A stretch of 64,000 bases of DNA from Prorocentrum cordatum (lineage: Eukaryota; Sar; Dinophyceae; Prorocentrales; Prorocentraceae). This document shows positions 20,548 to 33,030 of this stretch, piece by piece (position 1 is the first letter of the stretch; the number at the start of each line of letters is the position of its first letter). The translations under genes and the position numbers were made by a program. The stretch covers positions 1 through 64,000 of the forward strand of contig CAUYUJ010015763.1 in the NCBI GenBank assembly GCA_963575745.1, given 5' to 3'. Below the pieces are notes generated by a model. The model saw only the letters and a list, made by a program, of their open reading frames with translations, had not been told where the DNA came from and made no database searches.

Positions 20548-23541
20548 CTAGTCGGCGATGTGTTGGGTCCCCGCCTGGTCCATGCTCTTCTTGATATTGG
20601 AGATGGAGACCCACAGAGCGCGCGCCTGCCCCCCTGACCCAATGAAAGATGTAACATGATCGGGTATACAAACTCATATGCAAACGTGCAGGTCACAAAG
20701 CATACCACCAAATGCTACTTACTGCTGTGGATCGCTCTCCTCGATCCCTTCGTTTTCGATTTATCGATCGAGAAGCCCCGCCCCCATCGCCTCGTCGACC
20801 GCTTTGTTAATGTCATCCAGCTTCGGGTGGAGCCCGCCCTCCAGCCTCGCAGCTGCAATGCATTCAATTGCACTCACGGCAGACCCTCCATCTATATATA
20901 GCTCCTCCTCCTCCTCTTCCTCCTCTTCTCCCTGCCCCTCCCCCTCCTCCTGTCCCCTATGCTCCTCCTGTTTTTCTCCTCTCCCTCCTCCTGACATGTC
21001 CCCTCTCCTGCCCCCTCGACCTCCTAAAGCTTCCGATGGAGGCTTCATGAGCGTTCGATGCTAAAGACCGCACTCAAATACAGCAGACAACAATCAAACA
21101 AAACGGGCCTCCCTTGAATCTGCTTCACGATGTTGTCACGGATCTCAGAGATGTTCTTCTTGTGCTTGTTAATCGAGCTCTCGAATGGCTTAAGCCATTG
21201 GTAATCTTTGACCTCCCCTCTATATGGCCCTCATTTTCCTAGAATTGGTCTCCGTCCATCCTCCCCCCCCCTTGGTCCGCCTCCCTTCCTCCTGCACCCT
21301 CGCATATCTTCCCTCCTCCTGCCTCCTTCGTTTCTCCTCCGCCTTCTTCTCGTCCTTCATCTCATCCTTCTCGACTTCTTTGCGATACATAGTTGCGAAC
21401 AGTTGGGCGGTCAGTTCGAGTTATAAACGATCGGTTGTTATCGGTCGAGCTAGCGTGCCCCCCCCCACCGTAATCCCCTCAAGCAGAGCGAGGATGTTCA
21501 CGACAGCTCCAAGAGCGTCAGGTATGCTCTCGGCATTCTTCCGCGGGGTGGCGCTCTCGAGAGCGGCGGCGTCCTCTCGAGGCCGGACTGCCAGGAGGAG
21601 GAAGCGGGGGTGGGTTAGGAAGAGGGGAAGAAGGCGTAGCAGGTGCAGGAGGCAGGAGGTTGGAGCAGGAGCAGGAGGGAGCAGGAGCAGGAGGAGAGGG
21701 ATGGAGGGATTAAGTCGAAGGATCGCATCGATCGGGGATCGAGCTCCAGGGGGTTAGACGAGCTCGGATCGACTCCCCCTCGATCCTGTTCCTGCTCGTC
21801 GTCACTGGGCTCCGAGGAACTGGCAAGAGAGCTCGACCTCGACTCAGCTTTCACCTGGGATCCGCTTCCCCTCGCGAACCTCTGAACCTCCCATTCCCTA
21901 GCTAGTGATCCCAGCAAATCCAGGAACGGTTGCGCAATAAATATCGACCGGGAGGTTAACCCGAACCCCAGTCGCCTTGCTTCCCCTCGAGATTCCTAGG
22001 CTGCCGCCGCCTCCGCTGGCACCAGGGTCGCCGAGCGGCTGCTTCTCCGAGTGCACCACCGTCTTGACCTCCTTTTTGTGCGCCTCGCTGCGCTACCGCC
22101 GTCGTCGCCATCGATCGCTCCTATCTGCTCTTCCTCTCCTCCTCCGTCCTCTCCTCCTCCTCCTCCTCCTCCTCCTGATCGTTCCTCGTCCTCTCCTCCT
22201 GCTCCTCGATCCTCCTCCTTCTCCTCCTGGGTTCATTCTCGATTCTCAGTTTCTTCCCCTGCTCCCTCCTCTACCTTGCCCCCCCTTCGAAGTATGATCA
22301 TTCGTTCCATGCCCATCGAGCTCTCATCTGCATAGGCATGCTCCCTCCTAAGGCGCGCGTTGGAGCTCTGGCTGGTCTCGCGCACCCTGCGGTAGAGCTC
22401 GTCGCCAGTTTGGACGTCGGTCTGCCCATCTCCCAATTCAAGTTACTGGCAACCGGCCTCGCCCCACGCAACGATCATTTGTCGGGCTCGTTTTTTTGCG
22501 GTTTTCATTGGTAGTTACATGGCCATCGCCCTCAGTACTCCTATCCCTGTTTCTTTGCATACTCTGCTCAGATCGAGACCCCAACAGCCCCTCCTTGATG
22601 TTATCCGAGGCACTCTTGTCGCAGAAGTCCTTCACCGCGAGGGCCCGTTGCAGGGCTCTGGAGATCATTGGTAAATTGTGGGCCCTATCATCACCATTGT
22701 TGCCATCATAGCCTCGACCCATCGCCGTCGTCATCATCGCTCCTTGAGGCCATCATCACATCACCATCATCACTATCATTATCACCATCATCGATCCTTG
22801 AGGCCATCATCACTATCATCATCGTCTCCGCCAATTCACGTCGACATCGTCTCCGCCAATTCACGTCGACAGGGACAAAAAAAACGAGGGGATGCTTTCT
22901 CCAACGAGGGTCTTCGCGTTCTCTGGGGTCCAGCCGCAGGCCTTGCACAGATCACCCCAATTGAACCAATCAGAATTGGTATCATCTTTGTCCACATGCG
23001 AACGCGATTCTGTTTTCATGCACTCAGCGTGGTTGAAGTTGCCAGTCTTTTTCCAGACCCGCAAGAACTCCTGTTGTCCCTCGCGGGACTTCTCCTTGAA
23101 TTCCTTCCTGACGTCCTTCTTGGTCCGCTTCATGTGGTTCCTCCCCATGCCCTTATCAGAGCTCCCTTCCTTGGTCCTTCTTGGTCCTCCCTCGACTTCC
23201 TCATGCTTCTCCTATATATACTGTACTCTCGGAGCTCTTCCTCCTCCTCCTGCTCATCCTCCTCCTCCTGCTCTTCCCCCTCGAGTATCCTATCATCGTG
23301 CTCCTCCTCCGCGTCCTCTTCCTCCTCCTGTGGCCCTTGTCCTCCTCTCCTCCTCCTGCTCCTGCCCCTCCTCCTCCTCCTCCTTCCTCCTCCTCGATCC
23401 TCGGACTTCGACCGCGGTCCGCCCCCTGCCCCACCTCATTCTCTGAAGGTCGTTTTCGTGGGCCTGCCGATCAGGATCGGCCCTGCGCATTCTCGCCTTG
23501 CGCTTCGCCTCAGCCGTCTGCGGCTTGCGCTTCGGTGCCAT
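20548..23541 (-). CDS. Multi-exon gene (about 11 short exons), unknown product
   Basis: Exon 1 starts at the ATG at 23541 (MAPKRKPQTAEAKRKARM) and ends at 23435 with a GT donor. Exon 2 starts at 23161, and phases match (SSDKGMGRNHMKRTKKDV, then WFNWGDLCKACGWTPENA). Further exon islands: about 22668-22580 (ALQRALAVKDFCDKSASDN), 22429-22325 (GQTDVQTGDELYRRVRE), 22083-22005 (AHKKEVKTVVHSEKQPL), 21901-21780 (REWEVQRFARGSGSQVK), 21587-21460 (RPREDAAALESATPRKNAE), about 21425-21330 (LTAQLFATMYRKEVEKDE), about 21214-21110 (DYQWLKPFESSINKHKKN), about 20890-20770 (SAIECIAAARLEGGLHPK) and the last to TAG 20548-20550 (ALWVSISNIKKSMDQAG). Donors mix GT, GC and GA. Exons 7 and 8 share a frame with a TAA between them, so that junction is unresolved. 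The predicted protein is charged and helical; no domain is recognised. Confidence 0.65.
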
Positions 23542-23961
23542 TGCCTACCCCATGCCCATATATCAAGAAACATTTGCAGTATTCAGACATGGCTTGGATC
23601 GCAACATTCAGACATGGCAAGCGAATACAAGCTAGCACGCACAGTGATCAAGCGCGCCGTCGATCGACGCAGGTCGACGACCTAGGATATCCTTGGGGCC
23701 GGAGGGTGGTCGAGCGCCAGAGGGGGGCGAGTTGGTGAGATGCAGAGGCGTGGGAGAGGTCGAGGGATCGGGAAATGGAAAGAGAGTGTACATATATATA
23801 TGTATATATACCTACTACGTACTACAGTCCTCCTCCTCATTTTTTTGGTTGCAATATTCAGACATGGCGCGCGCGCCGATCTCCTCGTCGCCTGCGGGCG
23901 CGCGATCCGCGGCCGCGCGCGCGCCGCGCGCGCGGCCCGCTAGCTAGCAATGGTGAAATTC

Positions 23962-24088
<127 letters not shown>

Positions 24089-24099
24089 GCCAGAAAACA

Positions 24100-24375
24100 A
24101 AAAAAAAACATGATCAGCAAACGTTACGAAAACATTAAACACATCAACAACCATTAGAAAACGTCAGCGAAGGGAAAACGTTAACAAACGTTAGAAAACG
24201 TTGACAAACACTAAAAAACGTTAACAAACGTTAGCGAACGTTAAAAAACATCAGCAAACATTAAAAACCGTCACGCGACAAACGTTACAAAACACCAACA
24301 AACATCAAAAAACATCAACAAACACTAGAAAACGTTACCAGATCGGAAAACGTTAAGAAAACATTGAAAAACAAC
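24100..24375. repeat. AACGTT-rich degenerate array
   Basis: AAACGTTA and ACAAACGTTAGAAAACGTT-type words repeat about every 10-12 bases, with decayed ACATCA and ACATTA forms. AACGTT is self-complementary. No ORF is supported. Confidence 0.75.
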
Positions 24376-24479
24376 ATTTGAACACACACATATATATAGA
24401 TAATAGAAAAAAACACGCGGCGATAAGTGGGCGGGCGGGTGGGAAAAAGAAGGGCCCGCGACGCTGGGTGGCGATCGGA

Positions 24480-24665
24480 AGGGGGGGGGGGGGGGGGGGG
24501 GGGGGGGTCGGGGTCGAGGTCGGGGGGGCGGGGCATTTCGCGGGTGGCGCGCGGAGCGGGGGGGGGGGGGGGGGGGAACATTCGCGGCGCCGCAGAGGGC
24601 GGGGGGGGGGCCCGTGCAGGGACAGGCGCTTCACCGGCGGGCTGGCGGGGCGGGGGGGGGGGGCA
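24480..24665. repeat. Poly-G tracts
   Basis: G-runs of up to nearly 30 stand in GC-rich sequence. They could form G-quadruplexes and are prone to sequencing error. Confidence 0.85.
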
Positions 24666-24898
24666 TCATTATTTTTTTTATATTATTTATTTTTTGTAAA
24701 AAAAAATATAAATAATAATAATAATAAAAAAAAAGTAGTAGTGGCTTCCATCAGTCCGCCTTCGCTTCACGCACGCGCGGCCTGCCGGAATCCGCGCCCA
24801 GGTCGTGCAACACCTGGGCGCGCGCACTCTGCTCAGCCAGTCCTCCTCGCTTCCCCCCCCTTCATCGATTTCTCGGTTCCCCTCCTCGACTCACCGAA

Positions 24899-24948
24899 AT
24901 GCAGCGCAACGTTCTATTACTGTTACTACTGCTAGTTAACATGCTACT

Positions 24949-25003
<55 letters not shown>

Positions 25004-25013
25004 GCGGCTACTG

Positions 25014-25051
<38 letters not shown>

Positions 25052-25165
25052 GCTACTACTACTATGACTAGAGCTAGTACTACTGCAACTAGTTACTGCA
25101 ACTACTACTACCACAACATGCTGCTACTGCTACTGCCACGAGCAGTGCTATATTGCTACGGGGGG

Positions 25166-25200
<35 letters not shown>

Positions 25201-25628
25201 GCTACCGATTACCATACTGTAGTTACTATTACGAGTTTGTATGTTACTAGTGCGACTACAGCTACTACTATTACCCGACTACCACTGCGACGCACTACTG
25301 CTACTACTACTACTGATACTACTCCTACTACAACCACTACTACGACAGCAACAACTACTACTACCACTACTGCTACCACTACTGCCACAGTTACTGTTAC
25401 TACTACTACGACTACTACGACTACTACGACTACTACTACTACTACGACTACTACTACTAATACAACTACTACTACTAATATAGTATACGTACTGTTGCTA
25501 CAGCTATACTTCTAAAGCTATCACTATTGCTATTTAGTGCTCTCAACATGTCTACTACTACTACTACTACTACTACTACGATTACCACTACCGCGACTAA
25601 TAATATTACCACTATTAGTACTACGACG

Positions 25629-25660
<32 letters not shown>

Positions 25661-25697
25661 GGCTACCAACCACTACCACTACAGTACTACTGCTGCA

Positions 25698-25738
<41 letters not shown>

Positions 25739-26735
25739 ACCACTACCACTACGACTACTGCTACGTACTACTACGACTGCTACTACTATGCTACTACTAC
25801 TACTACTACTACTACTACTGCTGTAGTACTACTACTGCGACTACTACTGGTATTGCGGCTTCTGCAGCCGCTGCTACAACTACAACCACTACTTTTCGCA
25901 ACTGCAGCTCGACTTGTATACCTACAGCGACATCCTATTACTAATGTCTCTTCTAATTTCGTAATACCAATATAGTACACACTACCTCATTAATATTTCT
26001 ACGGCTACCATTTACGCTTACTGTATTCTACCACTGCTGCGCATACTATTACCCGTCATCTGGCAAATACGGTTTGTTAGACCTGCGGCTGCAACGTGCT
26101 GCTACTACTGCAACGCGCATAGGCAATTACTGTTGTCACTACCGATACCACTACTGACACGAATAACAATGTTGCACCTAGTTGCTACACCTGTAGTACA
26201 TGTACGCCACGCCACTATTGCGATACGGCTGCTTAAGGCCTCCGCGAAATTAGTACAACTCGGATTGCTTGTACTAGCTCTACTGCCACTGCTCGCCCTG
26301 CTACTACTACTACGGCTACTACGACAACTATACTACTCTTACTGCAACTACTACTATTACTACTAGTAGTATTACCACTATTAAAGAATACTCCTGCTGC
26401 TACTACTACTACTATTGCGTTTATCATTACCTACTACTGATACTGCAAATGTTAGCGTTGCTACTGCTACTGCTACTTCTTCAAACCATACTACTGCAAT
26501 TGCTACTGCTTCTACTGATGCTACTAGCAGTAGTGTTACTACAACAACAGCAACAACTACTACTACTACTACTACTTATGACTCTACTCCTGCTACTTTT
26601 ACCACTGACACTGATATTACTGCGTTTACTACTACTACTACTAGTGCAACTACTTCTACGGCTACTTCAGGTCACTACTACTACGGCTGCTTCCGCACAA
26701 CAGGGGCAACAGCCGTACGTACATAAACATCACTG
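24899..26735. repeat. About 1.8 kb of degenerate CTA/TAC triplets
   Basis: Perfect (CTA)n stretches alternate with stretches in which the triplet is mutated (CTG, CCA, CGA, TTA) but three-base periodicity is kept. Open frames on both strands encode only Thr/Leu/Tyr or Val/Ser runs and are not believed. The far end fades into unique sequence after about 26735. Confidence 0.9.
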
Positions 26736-28181
26736 CTGCAAACTGTTGTTACGTCCTTTCCGTACTTGCTTGTTCATACCTCTACAGGTTGCACGGTTTC
26801 TTCCACGTACAGCTAAACATCACACGAGTAACGTTCATCCGTGCTGCTACACCTACAGTTAAGACGCACTGCGCTGCACTGCATTTCTTGACTACTCAAG
26901 GTATATATCATAAGAGAGGGATTGAGAGAAAGGGAGAGGGAGAGGGAGGGGGATTGAGGGGGAGAGTGGCAAGTGCCCCTCGCGCTCCTCCTCCTCATCC
27001 TGGCCTCCTCCTCTCACCGCTCCCACCTAAGTCGCCCTCCTTCGCCACTCCTCCCCCCTCGTGGGGCCCCCTCTCCCACCTCGAGCTCAAGTGCATGCAG
27101 CATGCAGGGCTAGCGCGCACATGCTGCTTCTTCTCCGATGCATCGTCCCTCCCCTTCTTCTCTTGCTGCTTCCTTTCTCCAGTCTCTCCTGTCATGATCA
27201 CTCCCCCTCACCCTCTGCGTGCTCTCTCCTCCTCGATCCTCCACCTGGCCATCCGAATTTCAAGGTATCGCCAGCCATTCCCTCTCGATCTCCCCAGTCG
27301 CCTGCAGCTCGCGTGACCAATATCGCAAGTGGGGGCGCCGCTCCAGCAGTCTTGAGCACTACGCAAGGCAGACGATAACTGAAGAACATATCCTCAGACG
27401 ATAACTGAAGAACATATCCCCATGCTACATCGGGCCTTTCTCCACGTGGGCATTCACCCCCCGATCCTGGAATCCCAACCGCGACTTTGGGGGCCTCATC
27501 TCTTCTACAACGTTTTATACCACTTACGTGTTTTGATGACAGCCTGCACAGAGCAAACGCAACACAACACATCGCATCGACACTGCGACACATAGCTGGC
27601 TTCAGAAGCACCTGGAATTGGATATCGATAGCTGACTTTCAGTGCAAACAAGTGCGGTTCAAAAGACGGCGATCGACAATCTGCCATTTCTCGTGGCACA
27701 TGCTGCGCAAAGCAAACGCTCCCCGCGGCTGGTCAGGATCGATCTGCCGCGCTCCCCGCGCGGTCAGCAATACGCCTGGCGGCGTTGAAAGGATCCCCAG
27801 GGAAGAGACCGAAAGTCGGCGACTTGCAATCGAGGAGAGCCGACGGCCACAGCTAAAGAACACGCAACATGCCATTCCATGGGAGCTCGATCGCTAGCTA
27901 TGCAGTACCCCCCCCAGAGGCGGCCTCGGTGAACTCCGAAGCTGCCCAAGCAATACGCACATGTTCTTCACGAGGTATCTCATGCCTCCCCCCTATCCGT
28001 CTCTTGGGATCGATCCCTCCCTCCTCCTCCGCTCCTTGGCTCATCCTCCATCCCTCCTTGACCTCCCCCGTGCTGGTCCTCCATTGCTCCTGCCCTCCTC
28101 CCTTCCGCCTCTCCTCAATCGTCTTCCCCCCGCCATTCGAATCGAATGCGCTATCGACAGCGCGCTGGGACAGACGACGAG
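26736..28181. other. Mostly unassigned; possible downstream exons of the 28-32 kb gene
   Basis: A 24-bp direct duplication (GACGATAACTGAAGAACATA core) lies at about 27371-27420. On the minus strand, protein-like islands occur near 27355-27270 (LLERRPHLRYWSRELQATGE), 27960-27900 (VRIAWAASEFTEAASGG) and 27780-27650. They could be 3' exons of the gene ending near 28182, but no junctions could be closed. (GGGA)n purine tract at about 26915-26965. Confidence 0.35.
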
Positions 28182-31100
28182 CTATTGAGGGTGATCAGGG
28201 TGATGATGATGAGCACGCGTGGAGGATAGTGAGGAACAAGCTGCCCAATCATAACTCCCCTCCTGCAAGCTGATCCCGAGCTCTGTGAAGATGCTGCGCC
28301 TCATCTGCAGCGCCCCCTCCTTGGTGCTGACCTTGTTGTAGGCCAACTTCTGGTAGATGTACTTGATCATCGCCCCGGACGCCTGACTCTTATCCATGTT
28401 GAGCTTCTCGAGCTGCCAGGCCTGCCACGACGCATCGCTGATCTGGACCATCTGCTTCCACGGGTTGGAGCCGACTGCGAATTGGATGCAGCTGATGGAC
28501 TCGCCGTGGCGGCGCTTGGTCTTCAGGTAGGCGACCTCGCCATCGCTGGTGTTGAACTCGCATGGTCCCTTGCCGTAGGTGTCGTCCGAAGGCGGCCACG
28601 TCGGTTCTGTCAGCTCCTGGATATCGTCTTCTTTTTCTTCTTCGGCTGGCTCCTCCTCAACCTCCTCCTCCTCCGCGCGCGCCTCCTCATCCTCTTCCTC
28701 GACCTCCTGCTCGGGCTCCTCCTCTGGTTTAGCCTTCTTGGCTGCCTTCTTGGTTGCTGGCTTTGCTTTCGCCTTTCCTGCCGGCCTCTTCATCGTAATC
28801 ATTGGTTTGGCTGCCGGCTTTGCTTTCCCCTTGGGCGATGCCTTTGCTGCTGTCTTCTTGGGTGCTGGAGTGGGCCTCCACGGGCCCAAAGGGCTGGCAA
28901 TCGATGACGCGCCACCTGTCCACGCGGGGCTGGACGGTGCCTTGGCCTTCTTAGTTGTTGTGTGCTTCTTATTCTTGCTGCTGCGCTCGGTAGGGACGTT
29001 CATCAAGCTGTCAATGAACGGTAGTTTCTGATCCTCGATATCCTCACGAAGGATGTCATCCAGCTCGCGTTTCAAGTCGTCCTCATCCTCTGGTGGCTCC
29101 GTCGGTGGCTGGTCCACCTCCTTCGTCTGTGGCTCCTCTTTCGTCTGTGGCTGCTCCACCTCCTCTGGTGGCGGCTCCTCTTTCGTCTGTTGCTCCTCGA
29201 GAGTCTGTGGTTGCTCATCTTCTTGTTCCTGGGCTGGCTCCTCTTCCTCTGGCTCCTCTCTCTCTTGCGCCTGCGCATCCTGCGTCTCGTCGGGGTCGAT
29301 CTCGAGTGCCGCAGGCAACGTTGCGCTCTCCTGGTCAAAACCAAAAAATTACGGGGGGGATGAAGGAGCAAGGAGGACGAGGAGGATAGGGCGACGAGGA
29401 AGAGGACGAGGGGGGGCAGGGGCGGGGGGTCGAAAAGGAGAAGGAAGGAGATCGAAGATGAGGATGAGAAGGACGAGGAGCAGGAGAAGGGGGAAGAGGA
29501 GGAGGGGCGGAGGAGGAGGAGAAGGTTTAAATTAGAAGACGGAGAAGGAGAAGGCGGACGACGAGATGAGAAGCGGCAGTCCTCATCGGTCTCGGCCTTT
29601 ATTACGCTGAAGTGCCGTTGCAGCTCGTCATCGCTCAGTTCCTCGACGTCCTTGTTCTCCCGACCCGAGCCCGACTGTCTCTCGATCAGACGTTGCATCC
29701 CGCGTCGTCCTCATATCAATCCGTTAATGCCAATCGCACGTATAGGTGCTCACCCACCTCCTGCCAACTCTCCTCGCCCTCTTCCTCCTGTTCCCCCCCC
29801 CCCGTCAACTCCCCCCGATCGTCATCCTACTCCTCCTCCCCGAACTCCTCTTCCTCCTACTCCTCCTCCTCCTCCCCCTCCCCCTCCCCCTCCTCTTCCT
29901 CCCTCCCCCTGTCCTCATCCTGACCTTCCTGCTTATCTCCTCGGGATCCTTCTTCCCACAACGGTCACCCCTCATCAAACGAGCTCCCCCATCCCCGCCC
30001 GCTTCGCAATCCAGCTCGCCGTTCCTCGAGGGGGGCTCGGTGGAGTACTTCGCCTGATCTTTCTGGAAGTGGGCTAACGTGATCCTCAGCTGGCGGCGCT
30101 GGATGAACCTTCGGGCTATGCGCGTGAGCGAAATCAACGCACGCTGAACGAACCTAGTAAGAAGTCCACTACGTGAATAACCAATGATGGCAATCGATTG
30201 GCTGACGGGCGGTCGGCAATAAACTATCGAGCGACGGCCTGACGAATCAGGGAGATGAGGAGGATGAGGAGAGCGAGGCGCACAGAGACACTGAGGAGGG
30301 ATGAGGAGGATAGGGGAGATGCGGAGGATGAGGAGTGAAGAAATGCAAGACAAAGTGAGGTGGCCGCACGGAACCTGTATCCCGAAACGATGTCTGCCGT
30401 CGGCGCTCGTCCTTTAGCTTTCTTGCAGCCCTCGGTGAACGTTTTCTTGAAGCTCCCGTCCCAGCCCGCCTGGCGGGAAAGGGCGTGGGCCTTATGTTGG
30501 GCTCTCCTGTCCCCCTCATCGCATATCTATGGGATGCTCAAGGCCAGATCGACCCGCTTGAAACGGGGGCGCCCTGGAGGCAGGCGGCGCGATTTTATAA
30601 AACCCTTAGGGGCCTCCATCGTACTCTGGTTGATCCTGAGGCCCTTGGACGCACGATTGAGATTCTCGAGCGCGGGGGTGAAGTCCTATCCCCCAGGGGC
30701 TCCACAAGAACAACCATCATCGCGAACGCCTTCACTACTGCTCATGTTTGCTATGTATCGGCGCTACTGCAGCGCTGCTCCTCCTCCTCCTCCCCCTCCT
30801 CCTCCTCCTGATCCTATACTTCTACTTCCACTCCTACTCCTACGCCCCGAAACTCCTTTTCTACTCCTATACTCATAATGTGAATCTTAGGATCCTACTA
30901 TACCCTCCTCGTATACTACTCGTTCTGGCCCTCAGCCTCTCGAGATCTAGCCCCCTCATCGTTTGCCCTGTTCCTCTCGTGGCACTTACCTCTTGTCTCA
31001 AATCCCTCAAGGCGGATCCGTCATAGCGCTCCACTGCGGCCGCGCTGAGGAGTTCTTCGGAGTGTAGAACGCATAGTTCGGGATGGTGTAGCCTGCTCAA

Positions 31101-32331
31101 GCGGCAGGGGGGTGGGCCAAGGGCGCAGCAGGAGAGAAACACGACAACATGATCTGAGATCGGGCGAGCCCCTAAATACCACCGCCACTCTCGATACCAC
31201 ATTTCGCCCTCCTATGCACCGCCGCCACTCTCGATGCGATATCGTCGAGTCAGCATGCACTGAACCTCGTATCGCTGTCATCCCCGCCATGCCGACATCG
31301 TCGCGACCAACGCCAGCACCCGTTCTCCCATCGGCGGGCGGGTGCCTGCGATCATCGGCATGTCTGGCACCAGGGAGTTGACCGTGAGAGCCTCGCACGC
31401 GGGGAAATGCATTCATACGCATGTCTCGCCGCCCCCCGCCCTCGCTCCATCCCTCCCACTGCCCGACCCTCATTCCTCTCATCCTGCCCTCCACTCCTCG
31501 TCGACGGGACCCCTCCCACGCGCTGCTCACGCTGGTCGCCCCCCCTCCAGCAGCGGGCGCCTCGTGAAGAACATCGGCTTCGATCGCAGCAGTCTTTCTG
31601 TGCGTCGGGATCGTCTTCGGTATTGCAGCCTCGCGTTGGAGTGGACGGGGCACATAATGAAACGCGGAGCTGGGAGGAGGAGGGGGAGGAGGAGGAGGAG
31701 GAGGAGGAGGAGGAGGAGGAGGAGGAGTTGGAGGAGGAGGAGGAGAGAAGAAGAGGAGGAGGAGAGAAGAGGAAGGAAGTGGAGGAGAAGGCGGAGGAGA
31801 TGGTAGAGGTAGGAGGAGGATAGGGGGAGAGTAGACATATGAAGGAGGATATTGAGATCGGCGCCTGATGGGCTCTGACCAAAACCATGTGTTCAAGATA
31901 AGCCACGACGAACTTCGCGCGCGCAGCTCTGCACAGCTGACGCGGCACCCTGCGCCCCTGATCACCGACGCGATGGGAATGCACGAACGGCTTGGGAACA
32001 TCCTAGAGGAGAACATAAAACTCGAGTCGGTATGATCTCGTGGAAGAAGACGGATGGTGCTGATTAGCGGGCGGCCACAAACTGACACGTACATAACATA
32101 TCTGACAAGACGCCCCCGAGGCAAGCGTAGGAAGTGGACGAAGAGCAGGAGGAGGAGTGGAAGGCCAGGAATGGAAGAACAGAAGGGGAAGAGGACCAAG
32201 AGGAGGAGGAGAAAAATATGTATATATATATATACACACAGGTCCTCTGGCCGCCACGTGGGTATACCCGCGGCGCTGCATGCTGCATCCACTCGGTCCG
32301 CGAACTCGGGCATGACCACTTCGCCCGACAT
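28182..32331 (-). CDS. Multi-exon gene (at least 10 exons), unknown product with Lys/Pro/Glu-rich region
   Basis: Start at the ATG at 32331 (MSGEVVMPEFADRVDAACSA). Exons with matching phases: 32331-32236, 32002-31886, 31629-31531, 31391-31300, 31092-30990, 30685-30554, 30469-30375, then one from 30108. Donors are GT except a GA at 31299; the exon ending at 30990 has a perfect GTAAGT. Later exons: about 29708-29585 (ELSDDELQRHFSVIKAETDE) and 29330 to about 28250, joined by a 254-nt GA-AG intron (29331-29584). The 30108-to-29708 junction is unresolved. The last exon is Glu/Gln-repeat, then Lys/Ala/Pro-rich, then a compact domain (SCIQFAVGSNPWKQMVQISD, QLEKLNMDKSQASGAMIKYI). A similar compact domain ends the 37-44 kb gene. 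The final 28 or so codons may be intron. Confidence 0.7.
29331..29584 (-). other. 254-nt GA-AG intron with long pyrimidine tract
   Basis: The intron begins GAGGACTGCC after codon GAT and ends TTTGACCAG before GAG AGC on the minus strand. 254 is 2 modulo 3, equal to the offset of the flanking frames. GAG at both ends leaves the exact cut ambiguous, with the same mRNA. The interior is a CTCCTC/TCTTCT tract on the sense strand. Confidence 0.65.
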
Positions 32332-32361
32332 CCGCCTTGCGGGGGGGCATGCCAATGCCCT

Positions 32362-32413
32362 GACCTCGATCGATCACGGGCGACGTATACGTCGCCCGTG
32401 ATCGATCGAGGTC
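32362..32413. promoter_or_regulatory. 52-bp perfect palindrome upstream of the 32331 start
   Basis: GACCTCGATCGATCACGGGC leads into CGACGTA|TACGTCG, and the second half is the exact complement in reverse. There is no spacer. An outer pair (TCGCCCGACAT at 32321 and its complement ending at 32447) extends the symmetry imperfectly to about 127 bp. It begins 31 bases upstream of the ATG. Function is unknown: a cruciform, an inverted duplication or a dimeric binding site are all possible. Confidence 0.9.
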
Positions 32414-32429
32414 TGGCACAACCACCCTC

Positions 32430-33030
32430 GGACGCATGTCGGGCGAGCCCCCCTTCTTCCTGCAGCCCCCCTTCTCCCTGCAACCCCCTCCGGAGCGCCT
32501 GCGGCGCCGCGGCCCCTTGGCGGCGCGCGCTGGCGCGCGGCGGGGGCGCGCGCGGCGCCTGCCGAGCGGGCGCCCCACGGCGCCCGCGCGGCTCGAAAGC
32601 GGCAGCTGCGCGGCGCGCGCAGGCAGCGCGACGCGCGCAGGCAGCGCGAGGCAGGGGGGGGGAAGAAGAAGAGGAGAAGGAGAGCCCCGAGAAGGAGCAG
32701 GAGGAGAGGAGCAGGAAGCTAGAGGAGAAGGAGGAGGAGAGGAACAGGATGAGAAGGAAAGGAGGAGGAGGAGGAGCTAGGAAGAGTGTTTTTTGTGTGT
32801 GGAACGTTGTAAAATCTGGCGCTATATATGTACAGCGCTAGCGGCATGTGTGCCAGTGGGTATATCCACTGGCACGCATGGCATGCGCATAATATATACG
32901 CACATGCCATATGTCCTATCTTCATTTGCACATATGGCGCACATATACATGATGCACGAAATCGAAAATCGAAACTGAATCCAGAAATTGATACTTAAGG
33001 CCGTCTCAATTAAATTGAACCGTGTGGATG
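32430..33030. other. Spacer: GC-rich then AT-rich, with short inverted repeats
   Basis: 32500-32660 is GCGCG-rich; 32660-32790 is an AGGAGG tract. Near 32849-32872, TGCCAGTGG and CCACTGGCA flank GTATAT. The last 60 bases are AT-rich. No gene is supported. Confidence 0.5.

Noticed and set aside
24899-26735. Thr/Leu/Tyr-rich ORFs on the plus strand
   Set aside because: They are read from the CTA triplet field in all three frames and carry no other signal.
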